Source: Natronorubrum sediminis
GTDB taxonomy: Archaea; Halobacteriota; Halobacteria; Halobacteriales; Natrialbaceae
Length of the DNA stretch: 64,000 bases
Reading direction: 5' to 3'
NCBI RefSeq assembly: GCF_900108095.1
Contig: NZ_FNWL01000001.1
Coordinates: 372,001 to 436,000 of the forward strand
This document shows positions 14,774-23,543 of the stretch, one piece after another; the first letter of the stretch is position 1, and each line of letters begins with the position of its first letter. The notes beneath the pieces are model-generated. The model was not told where the DNA came from. It searched no databases and saw only the letters and a program-made list of their open reading frames with translations. A program made the translations under genes and the position numbers.

Positions 14774-17584
14774 ATGACCCTAGACCGCGGATCTAAGTGG
14801 CGGAAATGGGACTTGCACGTTCATACGCCAGAGTCATTTGAGGAACATTATGGGTTTGACGGCGAAGAAGAGGTGGAAAAATATGATGGAAACCACTGGA
14901 AGAAATATCTTGACGAATTGGAGTCGGTGACTGACGACATAGCAGCCCTTGGTATAACTGACTATATGTCGGTTGATGGGTATGAAAAAATTATAGAGGA
15001 ACGGGAAAACGGACGATTAGAACAAATTGACTTGGTTCTTCCTAATATCGAATTTCGGCTTGATGACCTCGTAGTCGAGAATAATAGTGGCGATACTACT
15101 CGCATAAACGCTCACGTTATATTCAGCGACAAGTTTTCGCCTGAGACTATCCGAGAGAGGTTCCTCCATCGGCTTGAATTTGAAAATCAAAACGGCGAGA
15201 GTCTCCCCCTGAGCAAAGGGAGCTTGAACACACTAGGGGGACAGCATATAGAGTCCAACCCGGAAGAAAATCACCTATCTCCGTATGTAGCCGGTTGCAA
15301 AATTGTCACAATCTCCTTTGATGATATTCTTGACAAACTTGACACCAAAAAATTTCGGAATGATCATATGGTCGTTTTGGCGACTGAAGGATGGGACGAT
15401 GTTAACTGGAATTCTCAGGGTCATTTGACCAAAGAGCGCCTATTTAGAGAGTCAGATGCCTTGTTCAGCAGTAATGAGGGTCGCAGGGAATGGGCTCTCG
15501 GAATCACGGATGGCGTAGAAGAGTTCGAGAGGTCCTTTGGCAAACCAACACCATGTTTGTGGGGTTCAGACGCACATTCATATGATCGGTTATGCGAACC
15601 TGATGAAGAAAGATACTGCTGGGTAAAAGCTGACCCAACCTTTGAGGGACTAAAACAGGTGATTCACGAACCCAAACGAAGAGTTCGTATTCAAAGTGAT
15701 TCTCCACGTGATTTCACCCCAATCCATACGCTTGATGAGCTTTCTATAGAAAACGGTATAGTTGATTCACAGTTGCGAATTGAAGAAGAGTCGATTCCAC
15801 TGAACCGTGACCTCTCGGCTGTAATCGGCGGCAAGGGTGCCGGAAAGACAGCTCTCCTTGACATGATTGCGACCAATTTCGAAGATAGATGGGATAGGGA
15901 CAAAGAGAAAGGGGAACCTCCATCTGACCGAAATTCATTTATACAGCGGATTCAGGACAAGGAACCAGACATAAAAACAAAGCTGAGCTTCGTTGGAGAG
16001 GATGTTGATGAGTTCTCTAAACAAGTGAGTGATGAAACTGTGTTTGAATCCGCAGATCTAGTTTATTTGCCGCAGGGGAAGATTGAGGAATATTGTAGGA
16101 ATGAAGATAGGCTACATAACCGCATTATTGCCTTGGTCGAAAGAGAAGTACAACGAACTGACCCTGAGATGGTTAATCGTTTGGATCAACTTCGCACAAC
16201 AACCGAAGAAATAGTTGAGAATTTCCGTACTATCACCTCAAATATTTATGACCTCAACCCTTCCAAGCTGAACAAAGAGAAGGAATCCCTACAAAGCAGA
16301 AAAAAGAGGCTCGGCGGTGACTTGCAATCCAAAAAGGCCGAGATATCCAACTTTGAGGAGAAACACGCTGATGTATTAGAAGACGATGAAGCGACTGACC
16401 TTCGGAACGAACTCGGAAAACTGCAAGAAGAGATCGAACAAATTGAGGATGCTGAAAAGATTACCGAATCCGTCCAAGAAAAGGTATCTAGGCTCTCAGA
16501 CATAAATACACAACTGAGAAAGCTCGAAGGCCTATTGGAGGAGATTGACGAAGGCGAAAACCTCCCTCGTATCTCTATTCAAAAGGTAAAGACGGAGATT
16601 GAGAAAAATCAGGAGAGACTCCAGACTCAGGTCAACCGTAAGCGGGCACGGCAAGATGAGATTGAGGAAGCTCTCGAAGAAATGAATGATATTCAACAAG
16701 AGTATTCAGACCTTCTGGTCGAGAAAACAACAATTGCAGACAAGATTAGTGATACTAAAAGAGAGTTAGATGAGATTGGGGCCAAATTAGAACAGATAGA
16801 GGACCTCAGGGAGGAACGAGAGTCCTTATTCGTCGAATATATACAGAAGTTTGACGAAGTTCGAAATCAATATCAAACGATTATCGATCAATTTGAATCA
16901 GACTCATCTGAGATTTTAAGCGATATCTCTTTTGAACCCGCAATTAAGGCGAGAGAAAATTTGGAGACCCGTCTTGAACGACATATCGATATGCGTCGAG
17001 TTGATGAAGACCGCCTGCCGAATGTCGTGAATAAACTCACAGACGCTATTGAGGCAGATACCCAAGCTCGCAGGAAGGAACTATCCAGAGAGTTCCTAAA
17101 CAAGACACAGAATCTCACCGAGAAGATGCTAAGCGGGACGAAGGAATTTGAGTACGAAACCACTGTGTTTGACGATCATCTGTCCCTGGTCGAGAAGATT
17201 TATTTCCGAGATTCACCTATGCCAAACCTGTCTCTCGGGCAGAAAGGGACTGTGTTGCTGAAGATACTATTGGCTGAGGAGGATACGCCACTTATTATCG
17301 ATCAACCTGAAGAGAACCTCGATAACGAATTTATTTATGAAACTCTAGTTGGCGCTTTCCGAGATGCCAAACTAACACGGCAGGTGATTATCGCTACTCA
17401 TAATGCCAATTTAGTCGTCAACACTGATGCTGAACAGGTTATTGTTGCAAACTATGACAATAATACTATCGGATTTGAGTCTGGCTCTCTTGAGAATCCC
17501 GACATTAGGGAGCGGGTTACGACCATCTTAGAAGGCGGGGAAGAAGCTTTCCGTAGACGAGAGGAGCGATACGAAATTGGCTAA
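14774..17584 (+). CDS. TrlF-family PHP domain / SMC-like ATPase
   Basis: A 936-residue protein. Residues 1-310 form a PHP-type phosphoesterase domain: KWDLHVHTPESF, ITDYMS, and WGSDAHSYDRL supply metal-binding His and Asp. The ATPase half has Walker A GGKGAGKTALLDM (about 352), a long coiled coil (about 480-720), signature LSLGQKGT (about 818), Walker B PLIIDQPEENLD (about 839) and switch ATHNANLVV. This matches TrlF-type ATPases, found with defence genes and thought to couple nucleotide-dependent sensing to nucleic-acid cleavage. It is a single gene behind the shared GTTCC motif. Family call firm; activity and target are inferred. Confidence 0.88.
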   Translation: MTLDRGSKWRKWDLHVHTPESFEEHYGFDGEEEVEKYDGNHWKKYLDELESVTDDIAALGITDYMSVDGYEKIIEERENGRLEQIDLVLPNIEFRLDDLVVENNSGDTTRINAHVIFSDKFSPETIRERFLHRLEFENQNGESLPLSKGSLNTLGGQHIESNPEENHLSPYVAGCKIVTISFDDILDKLDTKKFRNDHMVVLATEGWDDVNWNSQGHLTKERLFRESDALFSSNEGRREWALGITDGVEEFERSFGKPTPCLWGSDAHSYDRLCEPDEERYCWVKADPTFEGLKQVIHEPKRRVRIQSDSPRDFTPIHTLDELSIENGIVDSQLRIEEESIPLNRDLSAVIGGKGAGKTALLDMIATNFEDRWDRDKEKGEPPSDRNSFIQRIQDKEPDIKTKLSFVGEDVDEFSKQVSDETVFESADLVYLPQGKIEEYCRNEDRLHNRIIALVEREVQRTDPEMVNRLDQLRTTTEEIVENFRTITSNIYDLNPSKLNKEKESLQSRKKRLGGDLQSKKAEISNFEEKHADVLEDDEATDLRNELGKLQEEIEQIEDAEKITESVQEKVSRLSDINTQLRKLEGLLEEIDEGENLPRISIQKVKTEIEKNQERLQTQVNRKRARQDEIEEALEEMNDIQQEYSDLLVEKTTIADKISDTKRELDEIGAKLEQIEDLREERESLFVEYIQKFDEVRNQYQTIIDQFESDSSEILSDISFEPAIKARENLETRLERHIDMRRVDEDRLPNVVNKLTDAIEADTQARRKELSREFLNKTQNLTEKMLSGTKEFEYETTVFDDHLSLVEKIYFRDSPMPNLSLGQKGTVLLKILLAEEDTPLIIDQPEENLDNEFIYETLVGAFRDAKLTRQVIIATHNANLVVNTDAEQVIVANYDNNTIGFESGSLENPDIRERVTTILEGGEEAFRRREERYEIG

Positions 17585-17610
17585 TTCGTTCCAAGGCAAG
17601 AATCCTACTC

Positions 17611-17826
17611 TCACAATCCAGTCTCGCCGGTGAGAGACAGTGAACGAGTTGCGTCGTCCAGAACATCTTCCGAGAGCGCAACGAACCGCTGTCCTGCCTT
17701 ACCGTTCTTCAATGGTGCCCTATCCTCTGAAAGATGGATGATTTCGAGTACCTGGTTCCCAGAATCGTAATTGGCACAATTCAGTGCGTGGACTGCATCG
17801 ACTCGCAGCATTGTATGCCACATCAT
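17611..17826 (-). pseudogene. Degenerate, deleted copy of the 23544-24554 integrase
   Basis: Minus-strand translation gives MMWHTMLRVDAVHALNC, PLKNG and RFVALSEDV, matching residues about 148-200 of the intact integrase (ELMWHTMLRVGAIHALDC, PLKNG, RFVALSEDV). The first 145 codons are missing and the end drifts out of homology into LDDATRSLSLTGETGL. Upstream of it (17827-17906) lies the equivalent of the intact gene's 5' flank. So this is a relic of an earlier or duplicated element end. Confidence 0.85.
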
Positions 17827-17906
17827 TTGAGACGACCGATTTTGGCCACCTCACGCCTAAATGTCGGTTCGTTCGACGCTCGAATTATAGCTTGCAGCGC
17901 CCATAG
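17827..17906. repeat. Diverged duplicate of the integrase 5' flank with att-like core
   Basis: This stretch aligns with about 24590-24672: tttgagacgaccgatttt, cacctcacgcct, and cttgcagcgcccata here against tttgagacggccgatttc, gcctcacgcct and cctgcagcgcccatg there. The shared GCAGCGCCCAT core is repeated near 24760 and 24884. With the integrase relic next to it, it looks like the left end of the 17.9-24.6 kb segment. The following bases to 18106 hold no gene I can support. Confidence 0.7.
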
Positions 17907-18106
17907 ATTTGGCGTTAAGAATCGTCCGATAGACCAAGGATTACCGATTAAACGGGCAGACTCGTTGCTTTCGTTCGATCACCAAACATTCGATCGCTGA
18001 GGGGAATCTTATGTCAAAAGGTCCAGCTTGATTGGCTACCGATAGACTTGCAATGACTATGAGTGAAGTCAGCCGGGTGGTGAGAAACTCAACCGGCCTA
18101 CCCCTC

Positions 18107-18361
18107 TCAACGGATAGCGTCTATGAACTCGGTAACTGGTTCAATATACACTTCATTATCATTGGCCGAGTATTTTACGTACCACGCGCCAGGGACTGAT
18201 CCGTCGCCGGTCCCAGTGTCGTATACTGCGTACTCGCGGAATATGTTCTCAATTGTTACTTCACTATGAAGCTGATGCCGGTAAACGGTTTTCGTCACGA
18301 GCTCGGTCATGGGGGTTGTTATCTTGTAATACAATCTCTGCGGAAATAGTAAATCACTCAT
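18107..18361 (-). CDS. Small hypothetical protein
   Basis: An 84-residue frame, MSDLLFPQRLYYKITTPMTEL, with TGTGDGSVPGAWYVKYSANDNEVYIEPV near the end. The beta-rich pattern and compact length suggest a small folded domain, but I recognise nothing. It stands alone downstream of the SMC-like operon; the 227 bases between them hold no other gene, only a short ccggtcggccctaaaccgg inverted repeat near 18511 that could be a terminator. Coding status is moderate. Confidence 0.45.
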   Translation of the reverse strand: MSDLLFPQRLYYKITTPMTELVTKTVYRHQLHSEVTIENIFREYAVYDTGTGDGSVPGAWYVKYSANDNEVYIEPVTEFIDAIR

Positions 18362-18588
18362 TGACGATCAGCGACACAACAATGCCCTTCATCTATGTAG
18401 TATGGCGAGGGCGTGCTTTGAACTGAAACTCGACTGGTGCACACCAGACGACAAAGATCACTACAAGAACACCAATTTAATACTACCGGGCGGTCTTATG
18501 AAAGACAAATTCCGGTCGGCCCTAAACCGGTTTAGACACGAAATGAAGTACTACATATAAACTATGCGCCGAAAAATCAATTTAATTT

Positions 18589-20637
18589 CTATTCTCTCAC
18601 TTCGATATAGTCTACAACTGCGGACAAATCATACCTTTGCTTGAGTCTTTTTTGATCGGCAAGGTTCGAATCTGCCATCGCAACAATTATCTGACATTCA
18701 TCAAGAACCTCAGTCATCTCCAAAAGGAAATCCGTGATATCTGGAGCGTTCTCATCATCCTGACCGTTTCCATAAGGAGAATCAATCAACACCAACTTCA
18801 ACGGAAGCGTGCTACTTTCCTCCTGTAACTCTGCAAGCACAGCGACATGGAACAGAAGCATATGCAGAGTTAGTTCTGCGTTCGTCTCTTCAAGGAGCTC
18901 TGGCTTCGACTCCGTTTGACCAGTTGTATGGACTGTGTACTTGTAAGAGTCGTCTTCTCTGAATGTCACTCCGGTCGCTGTCTCAAATGTTCCACGGGTG
19001 AATACCTTCAACAGGGAATTCATTCTCTGCCTCAATCGATTCTGAACTCGTCTCCTAGCCTCTTTCTGCTCTCGTGTAATCAGATCTTGGAACGCTTCTA
19101 GGGCCTTCTGCCGCTGCTCTTTCTGAATCCTCCCCTTGTTTAATTGCTTCCACCGCCACACGTCACGGGCAACCTCATGAAGCTTTTCACGTCTCGCCTC
19201 AATACGGAGTTCAATCTTTCTACTCTGCTCTCTCAACTGAGTGATCTCGTTCTTCAAAGCTTCCTTCCGCCGTTTGTATTCGGAGAACTTCGACTCTTCT
19301 TCTATCTTTCCTAGTTCTTGGAGTCGCTGCTTCTTTTCTTCAATCTCATCGTTCAGGAACTCAATTTCACCTTTGACCTGTCGCTTTCTGCCCTCAAGCT
19401 CTTCCAATTCCTCATGACGTCTCTCCTTCTCATCGACTCCACCCTCTTCTTCCACCTCAGACACTGTATCGTAACGTTTTGGCGGGATATCTTCCCCGCA
19501 AAGCGGACAGTCGCCTTCTTCGTGGAACTGCTCGTGTTTGCTTGGACTAATCGAAGTTGTGCATATCGGGCAGTGATTCGGGACAGCAACAAGTTGCTTC
19601 ATTTCCTGAAGAGCTGGAGCAACTTCTTCCGTCACCGCCTCACTCTCAACCTTCGAGATTGCCTGCTTAATTGAGCCAAACTCTTCCTGCTTCTCATCGC
19701 GTCGCGTTTGAAGGTCAGAAATATCGTCTTTGATATCGATTTTCTCTGATAAAATTACACTAACCTCTCCCTTGTTTTCAATCAGGTGGGAGAGGTCTTC
19801 TCTCTCCTTCGTCTTCTCCGAAATCTCTTTTTCAGTCTCTTCCTGATCAACCTGAAGACTTTGTATCTCTTCGTGAAGTTTATATGCACGTTGCACTCGT
19901 TCCCGCAGTAATCCCTTCGCCTTCTTCTCTTCTTTGTCAAGTTTGCAGTCTTCGAGTTCTTCCTTGATTTTACGTACGACGTTCGTCACTGTGATCCCAA
20001 ACAGGACATCTATCAAATCGGTGGCGTCATCACAATTATAGAAGCTCCGCAACTCACCAGTGATGACACTGTGTAATGAGAAGACGTCGAACTCGTCAAA
20101 ACCACGTTCGTAAAGCGGAGTATACCCGATCAAGTTGTTCACATCACTCTGCGTCTGCCGTTGAGAGATGGGGACCTCGTTTTCGCTAGGGTTCTTAACA
20201 ATATTGGGTTCATGATGACCTTTGTACCCCCCGGTGTTTTCCATCTCTCGATGGATTTTATACTCAACATCCCCCTTTGACCAGTAGCTGTCTGTCTCTA
20301 ACTTACCGTAGTTTTCGTGAATCGGGTCCGTAACAAGCGGATTGTCGTCATCTCGACCGATTAGATTAAACCTGGTTGCCTCAATGAAACTACTCTTCCC
20401 TTTTGAATTCTTCCCATGAATGATCGTATTCTGGTTATTGATTGGGAGATCCAGATCCGTAATCGCTCTGAACGCTCGGATCTGCATGTGTTGCAGCAGA
20501 ACCGGAGACTCATCGAAATCGAGGTTAGTATACCGACTGTCCAAGACATCAATAAACTCGTCTTCATACTCTTCATCGATCTCGTCTTCTTCCCGAATCG
20601 ACTTACGAATCTCACTTTTTATGTTGTCTTCAGGCAT
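18589..20637 (-). CDS. SMC/Rad50-like ATPase with zinc-hook cysteines
   Basis: A 682-residue protein. Walker A is GKNSKGKSS (75-83) after MQIRAFRAITDLDLPI, the beginning of a RecF/SMC head. Two coiled coils flank CPICTTSISPSK and CPLCGEDIPPKR (about 356-385), a double-CxxC zinc hook. Walker B is LKLVLIDSPYGNG (about 612), followed by IIVAMADSNLADQKR in the switch position. A classic LSGG signature is not apparent. It is the last gene of a four-gene operon and overlaps the YwgA-like gene by 8 bases. Size and organisation resemble Lamassu LmuB or archaeal Rad50-like defence ATPases. I infer a DNA-sensing role in defence; family is firm, function is not. Confidence 0.85.
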   Translation of the reverse strand: MPEDNIKSEIRKSIREEDEIDEEYEDEFIDVLDSRYTNLDFDESPVLLQHMQIRAFRAITDLDLPINNQNTIIHGKNSKGKSSFIEATRFNLIGRDDDNPLVTDPIHENYGKLETDSYWSKGDVEYKIHREMENTGGYKGHHEPNIVKNPSENEVPISQRQTQSDVNNLIGYTPLYERGFDEFDVFSLHSVITGELRSFYNCDDATDLIDVLFGITVTNVVRKIKEELEDCKLDKEEKKAKGLLRERVQRAYKLHEEIQSLQVDQEETEKEISEKTKEREDLSHLIENKGEVSVILSEKIDIKDDISDLQTRRDEKQEEFGSIKQAISKVESEAVTEEVAPALQEMKQLVAVPNHCPICTTSISPSKHEQFHEEGDCPLCGEDIPPKRYDTVSEVEEEGGVDEKERRHEELEELEGRKRQVKGEIEFLNDEIEEKKQRLQELGKIEEESKFSEYKRRKEALKNEITQLREQSRKIELRIEARREKLHEVARDVWRWKQLNKGRIQKEQRQKALEAFQDLITREQKEARRRVQNRLRQRMNSLLKVFTRGTFETATGVTFREDDSYKYTVHTTGQTESKPELLEETNAELTLHMLLFHVAVLAELQEESSTLPLKLVLIDSPYGNGQDDENAPDITDFLLEMTEVLDECQIIVAMADSNLADQKRLKQRYDLSAVVDYIEVRE

Positions 20638-21559
20638 CGCTCAGACCCTCCTGAGTCGTTTCAGTACGCCACAACTCATTGTCATACTTCACTTGCCTGC
20701 CACGAATCAAAAGCTTTCGATCATCGGCATTACGTACATCCTCGATATCATTGACGTAGTTGTGAAATTCCTCTATGGACATTGGCCCGAACTCTTCGAT
20801 GACCGCGTTGATTGCACTCTCCCATTCGGAAAGGACATCAGTATCTAAATCAGCCATCATTTCGGAGAACCGACCCATCATCACTCTCCCCGAAGCACCT
20901 AGAGATATTTCGAGGCGAGTGTGTTGCTCAGTGATCTCCGGCGTGGATTCTCCCTGCACCAACTTTTCATCGATCAGATCTGATGCATACAAACGGTATG
21001 TGTCATCCCTGAGGTTTTTCGAGTATGGACCTGACTTTCTTTTCCGGTACGTATACCGAAACCCAGTTTTCTCTAGTTTCCCGTGGTCATACGGTGCTGT
21101 GTCCCGCTCCGCTCGTTCTTGTTTGACCAGTCGTCGATTTACAAGGTATACTAGTTTCTGAAGCCTGTACCGACTATCGACCAAGCCCTTCTCTGACTGG
21201 TCTGAGTACTGTTTTATCAGCTTCAACAGCATCGTCAAATCCAGAAGTTCGTTTATTGAATATTCGATTACATTCCATTGCTGGTAGACTTCGTCGTACG
21301 GAATCTGCTTTGTTTCAAACTGTTCGATTACAGTGGGATCTATCCCTGATCGCTCTAAGAAACCGAGAAGTTGAGGATCGGAGAAAACGTTGTTCTCCAA
21401 GTGTTGTAAATACCTCTCGTCGAAATGGGTTAGATTAGTATCCGGAACCGAGGACAATTCATGTGCAAGGTTAATGAACAGGTTCTCTTGGGTTCTTGAC
21501 AGTTCGAGCCACTCGGCAACTCGTTCTATCGCTTTGTGATGTGTTTCTTTACCAACCAT
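20630..21559 (-). CDS. YwgA/Panacea-like domain protein, partner of SMC-like ATPase
   Basis: A 309-residue protein from ATG 21559 (MVGKETHHKAIERV), which begins two bases after the upstream stop; longer frames to 21610 overlap that gene by 49 bases. The central region YRLQKLVYLVNRRL, GFRYTYRKRKSGPYSKNLRDDTYRL and LIDEKLV resembles the YwgA/SocA-Panacea layout (LQKLVY, then GPYS and a helix). Such domains act as antitoxins or adaptors. The C-terminus (FGPMSIEEFHNYVNDIEDV) is helical. Stops overlapping the SMC-like start suggest stoichiometric expression. Homology is by motif only. Confidence 0.6.
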   Translation of the reverse strand: MVGKETHHKAIERVAEWLELSRTQENLFINLAHELSSVPDTNLTHFDERYLQHLENNVFSDPQLLGFLERSGIDPTVIEQFETKQIPYDEVYQQWNVIEYSINELLDLTMLLKLIKQYSDQSEKGLVDSRYRLQKLVYLVNRRLVKQERAERDTAPYDHGKLEKTGFRYTYRKRKSGPYSKNLRDDTYRLYASDLIDEKLVQGESTPEITEQHTRLEISLGASGRVMMGRFSEMMADLDTDVLSEWESAINAVIEEFGPMSIEEFHNYVNDIEDVRNADDRKLLIRGRQVKYDNELWRTETTQEGLSDA

Positions 21560-21561
21560 TG

Positions 21562-22089
21562 TTAGTTGTGCACGCATTGATAGACCTGTTTCTCCCACTC
21601 CAACACCCAATTCTTCGCAGGGTCACCCTTACACTCTGGACAAATTCTTTTAAAATACCGTTCTGCTTTTTCAAGAACATCGTCAATACAGGTTGCGGTC
21701 TCTATAGAGCGCTGCAGATTCTTTGCTCGTTTCCCAGGACTGTTGTAGTTCGAATCTTGGAGTAAGATAACAATTTCTGAGCCTTTTGGGATTGAGTTTC
21801 CTTTCAGATATACCCTGAAGTCCGTTTCGAATACTATATTGAAGTCAACAAAAATGAGGCTATTGGGTGCAATCTCATCAATTTCATCTACTTTCTCACG
21901 ATTGAAGTAGTGAAACGTCGCTGAAAGCTCGTTCATCTCATGAATACCTTCGTCTCTAATATGCTCGCAATCCTCCAGTTGTTGAATCAAACCAGAAACT
22001 GGCTCCCCAAAGCAGTTATCCGAGTCCATGAGAAATATGACCGTCTCATTATGTGGCCATACATCCGTTACTGATTCTGGTTTCTTCAT
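21562..22089 (-). CDS. Receiver-like (CheY-fold-like) protein
   Basis: A 175-residue protein. ETVIFLMDSDNCFGEPVSGLIQQLED, NSLIFVDFNIVFE and GSEIVILLQDSNYNSPGKRAKNL follow the alternating strand and helix pattern of a response-regulator receiver. DSD could be the acidic pocket and VDF the phospho-acceptor Asp, but the usual conserved Lys is not placed clearly. The end has CPECKGD, a lone CxxC. It overlaps the membrane protein gene by 41 bases. A signal-relay role between the membrane protein and downstream ATPase is inference. Confidence 0.5.
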   Translation of the reverse strand: MKKPESVTDVWPHNETVIFLMDSDNCFGEPVSGLIQQLEDCEHIRDEGIHEMNELSATFHYFNREKVDEIDEIAPNSLIFVDFNIVFETDFRVYLKGNSIPKGSEIVILLQDSNYNSPGKRAKNLQRSIETATCIDDVLEKAERYFKRICPECKGDPAKNWVLEWEKQVYQCVHN

Positions 22090-22894
22090 TGTTGGAAATT
22101 CTTTGTAATCTACTTATGATTGACTCGAAGTCATTTGCCAGTCTTCTTAACTCTTGTTGCTGAGGAGATCGGGATCGGTCAATAATCTCTGCTTGTGGGA
22201 TTTCTGGATAGGTGCGGAAAGCTTCAGTCCAATCTTTCATATTACGAGATAGTTGACGCCCCTCTTCAGTGAAGGACTCATCAAGAATATCAGCACACTC
22301 CTCAATAGAGTCAACTAACGATTCGAAATTCCCTGTCTGCTTGATAGGTGCTTTGCTGCTATCTTCGATATTTGACCGCAAACTCTGTATCGACCGGATT
22401 TCGTTTTCCAGATCTACACGGTTTCTTGGTGTGTCAATTTCGACTCTGTCCAAGAATAACAGAATCAAAAATCCAAAGATCGATCCTATACTAACCCCAA
22501 GAACTGCTTCGTCTAACCCTACCACAACCGAGGTATTCATCAAAAAGGTGTGGAGCAAGTATCCGATTCCTGTCCCAACCAATCCAATCATAATATATCC
22601 GGACGCGATAAATGGTGGAACATAACGTTGGTGGAGGAACGGCGAATAGGATGTATGAGCAATTCTCCACGAGAAAAAGAATGTTCCCAATATGGCTATT
22701 ACTCCGAAAATTGGGATCAATGTGAGAAAGGGAGATCTTGGCGAAATTTTAATGAAACCGCTTGCAGCGAATTGCAGCGAACCCAATACGAATAGACCTT
22801 CCAATATGATTGCGATGAGTAATCGACGAGGTAAAACACCGTATGTAAATAAGGAGAGTAACCGAGAGAATTTCGAATTAGTCATCCATCTCAA
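22049..22894 (-). CDS. Four-helix membrane protein with cytoplasmic helical tail
   Basis: A 281-residue protein (ATG 22885 is an alternative three codons in). Four hydrophobic segments are visible: LLIAIILEGLFVLGSLQF (about 25), FLTLIPIFGVIAILGTFFF (about 57), FIASGYIMIGLVGTGIGYLL (about 94) and VLGVSIGSIFGFLILLFL (about 130). The remaining 130 residues are hydrophilic and helical. It is the first gene of the operon with the receiver-like, YwgA-like and SMC-like genes. In defence systems such membrane proteins are often effectors that depolarise the membrane (established for several families, inferred here). The 230 bases upstream hold no gene. Confidence 0.7.
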   Translation of the reverse strand: MRWMTNSKFSRLLSLFTYGVLPRRLLIAIILEGLFVLGSLQFAASGFIKISPRSPFLTLIPIFGVIAILGTFFFSWRIAHTSYSPFLHQRYVPPFIASGYIMIGLVGTGIGYLLHTFLMNTSVVVGLDEAVLGVSIGSIFGFLILLFLDRVEIDTPRNRVDLENEIRSIQSLRSNIEDSSKAPIKQTGNFESLVDSIEECADILDESFTEEGRQLSRNMKDWTEAFRTYPEIPQAEIIDRSRSPQQQELRRLANDFESIISRLQRISNNEETRISNGCMAT

Positions 22895-23124
22895 TTAGAA
22901 ACTGACTGCTTGCCTTATAATGCTTTTCCAGAGATTTAACAAAACATGGATAAGATTGGAATGTCTAAGCAGTTGAACCGTGTTTATTAAGATAACATCG
23001 CCCATTGATCGAGAGGAAGACAAAGGTCATCATGGTCGTATCGCTCGTGACATTCAAGCGTGAGTGTCAAGTGTTGGTCGTATCTACGTCAAGAAACTTG
23101 TTTAGATGCGTGAGATTGGTGGTA

Positions 23125-23475
23125 TCAGAGCCTCACAGCTTGCTCGATGTTTCTGACGGCAGTCTTTAGGACGAACTCTCTGAACTCCCCAACCCACGTT
23201 CTCACCTGCAACGTCTCGTCGAACCTATGTTTCAAGATGAAGAAGATCGGCTCGACAATCGACAGACGGTGATACACGCCATCGTCGTGATGAGTGTTGT
23301 ACTCTTTGTCGAGTGCATAGAACTAACGATGTTTGATCACCAGGCGGATGCCAGCGTCCCTGAGTTCGCACCAGAGCGCGTCTCAGTCGTAGCTTTAGCC
23401 AGCGAAAATCGTGTACAGCTGGTTTAAACACCTCGTCAGGGTCTGTTACCCGACCTGTGTCTCGTGAAAACATTG
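23125..23475 (-). pseudogene. IS5-like transposase remnant
   Basis: In one minus-strand frame the translation reads CELRDAGIRLVIKHR-stop-FYALDKEYN, then VYHRLSIVEPIFFILKHRF and RTWVGEFREFVLKTAVRNIEQAV before a TGA at 23127-23125. That is the C-terminal third of an IS5-group transposase of haloarchaeal type (the Y-H-R-S-x-V-E and R-x-W motifs). Three internal stops and an upstream frameshift show it is dead. No terminal inverted repeats are obvious. Confidence 0.75.
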
Positions 23476-23543
23476 TTCGCGCTGTCTATTCACCAAGCCC
23501 TCTGAAACCAATCCTGAAAAGAGGGTTTAACAAGGTCAGGAGG

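Noticed and set aside
23225-23473. An 82-codon minus frame and a 66-codon plus frame in the IS region
   Set aside because: Both are out of frame with the transposase homology and look like shadows of the pseudogene.
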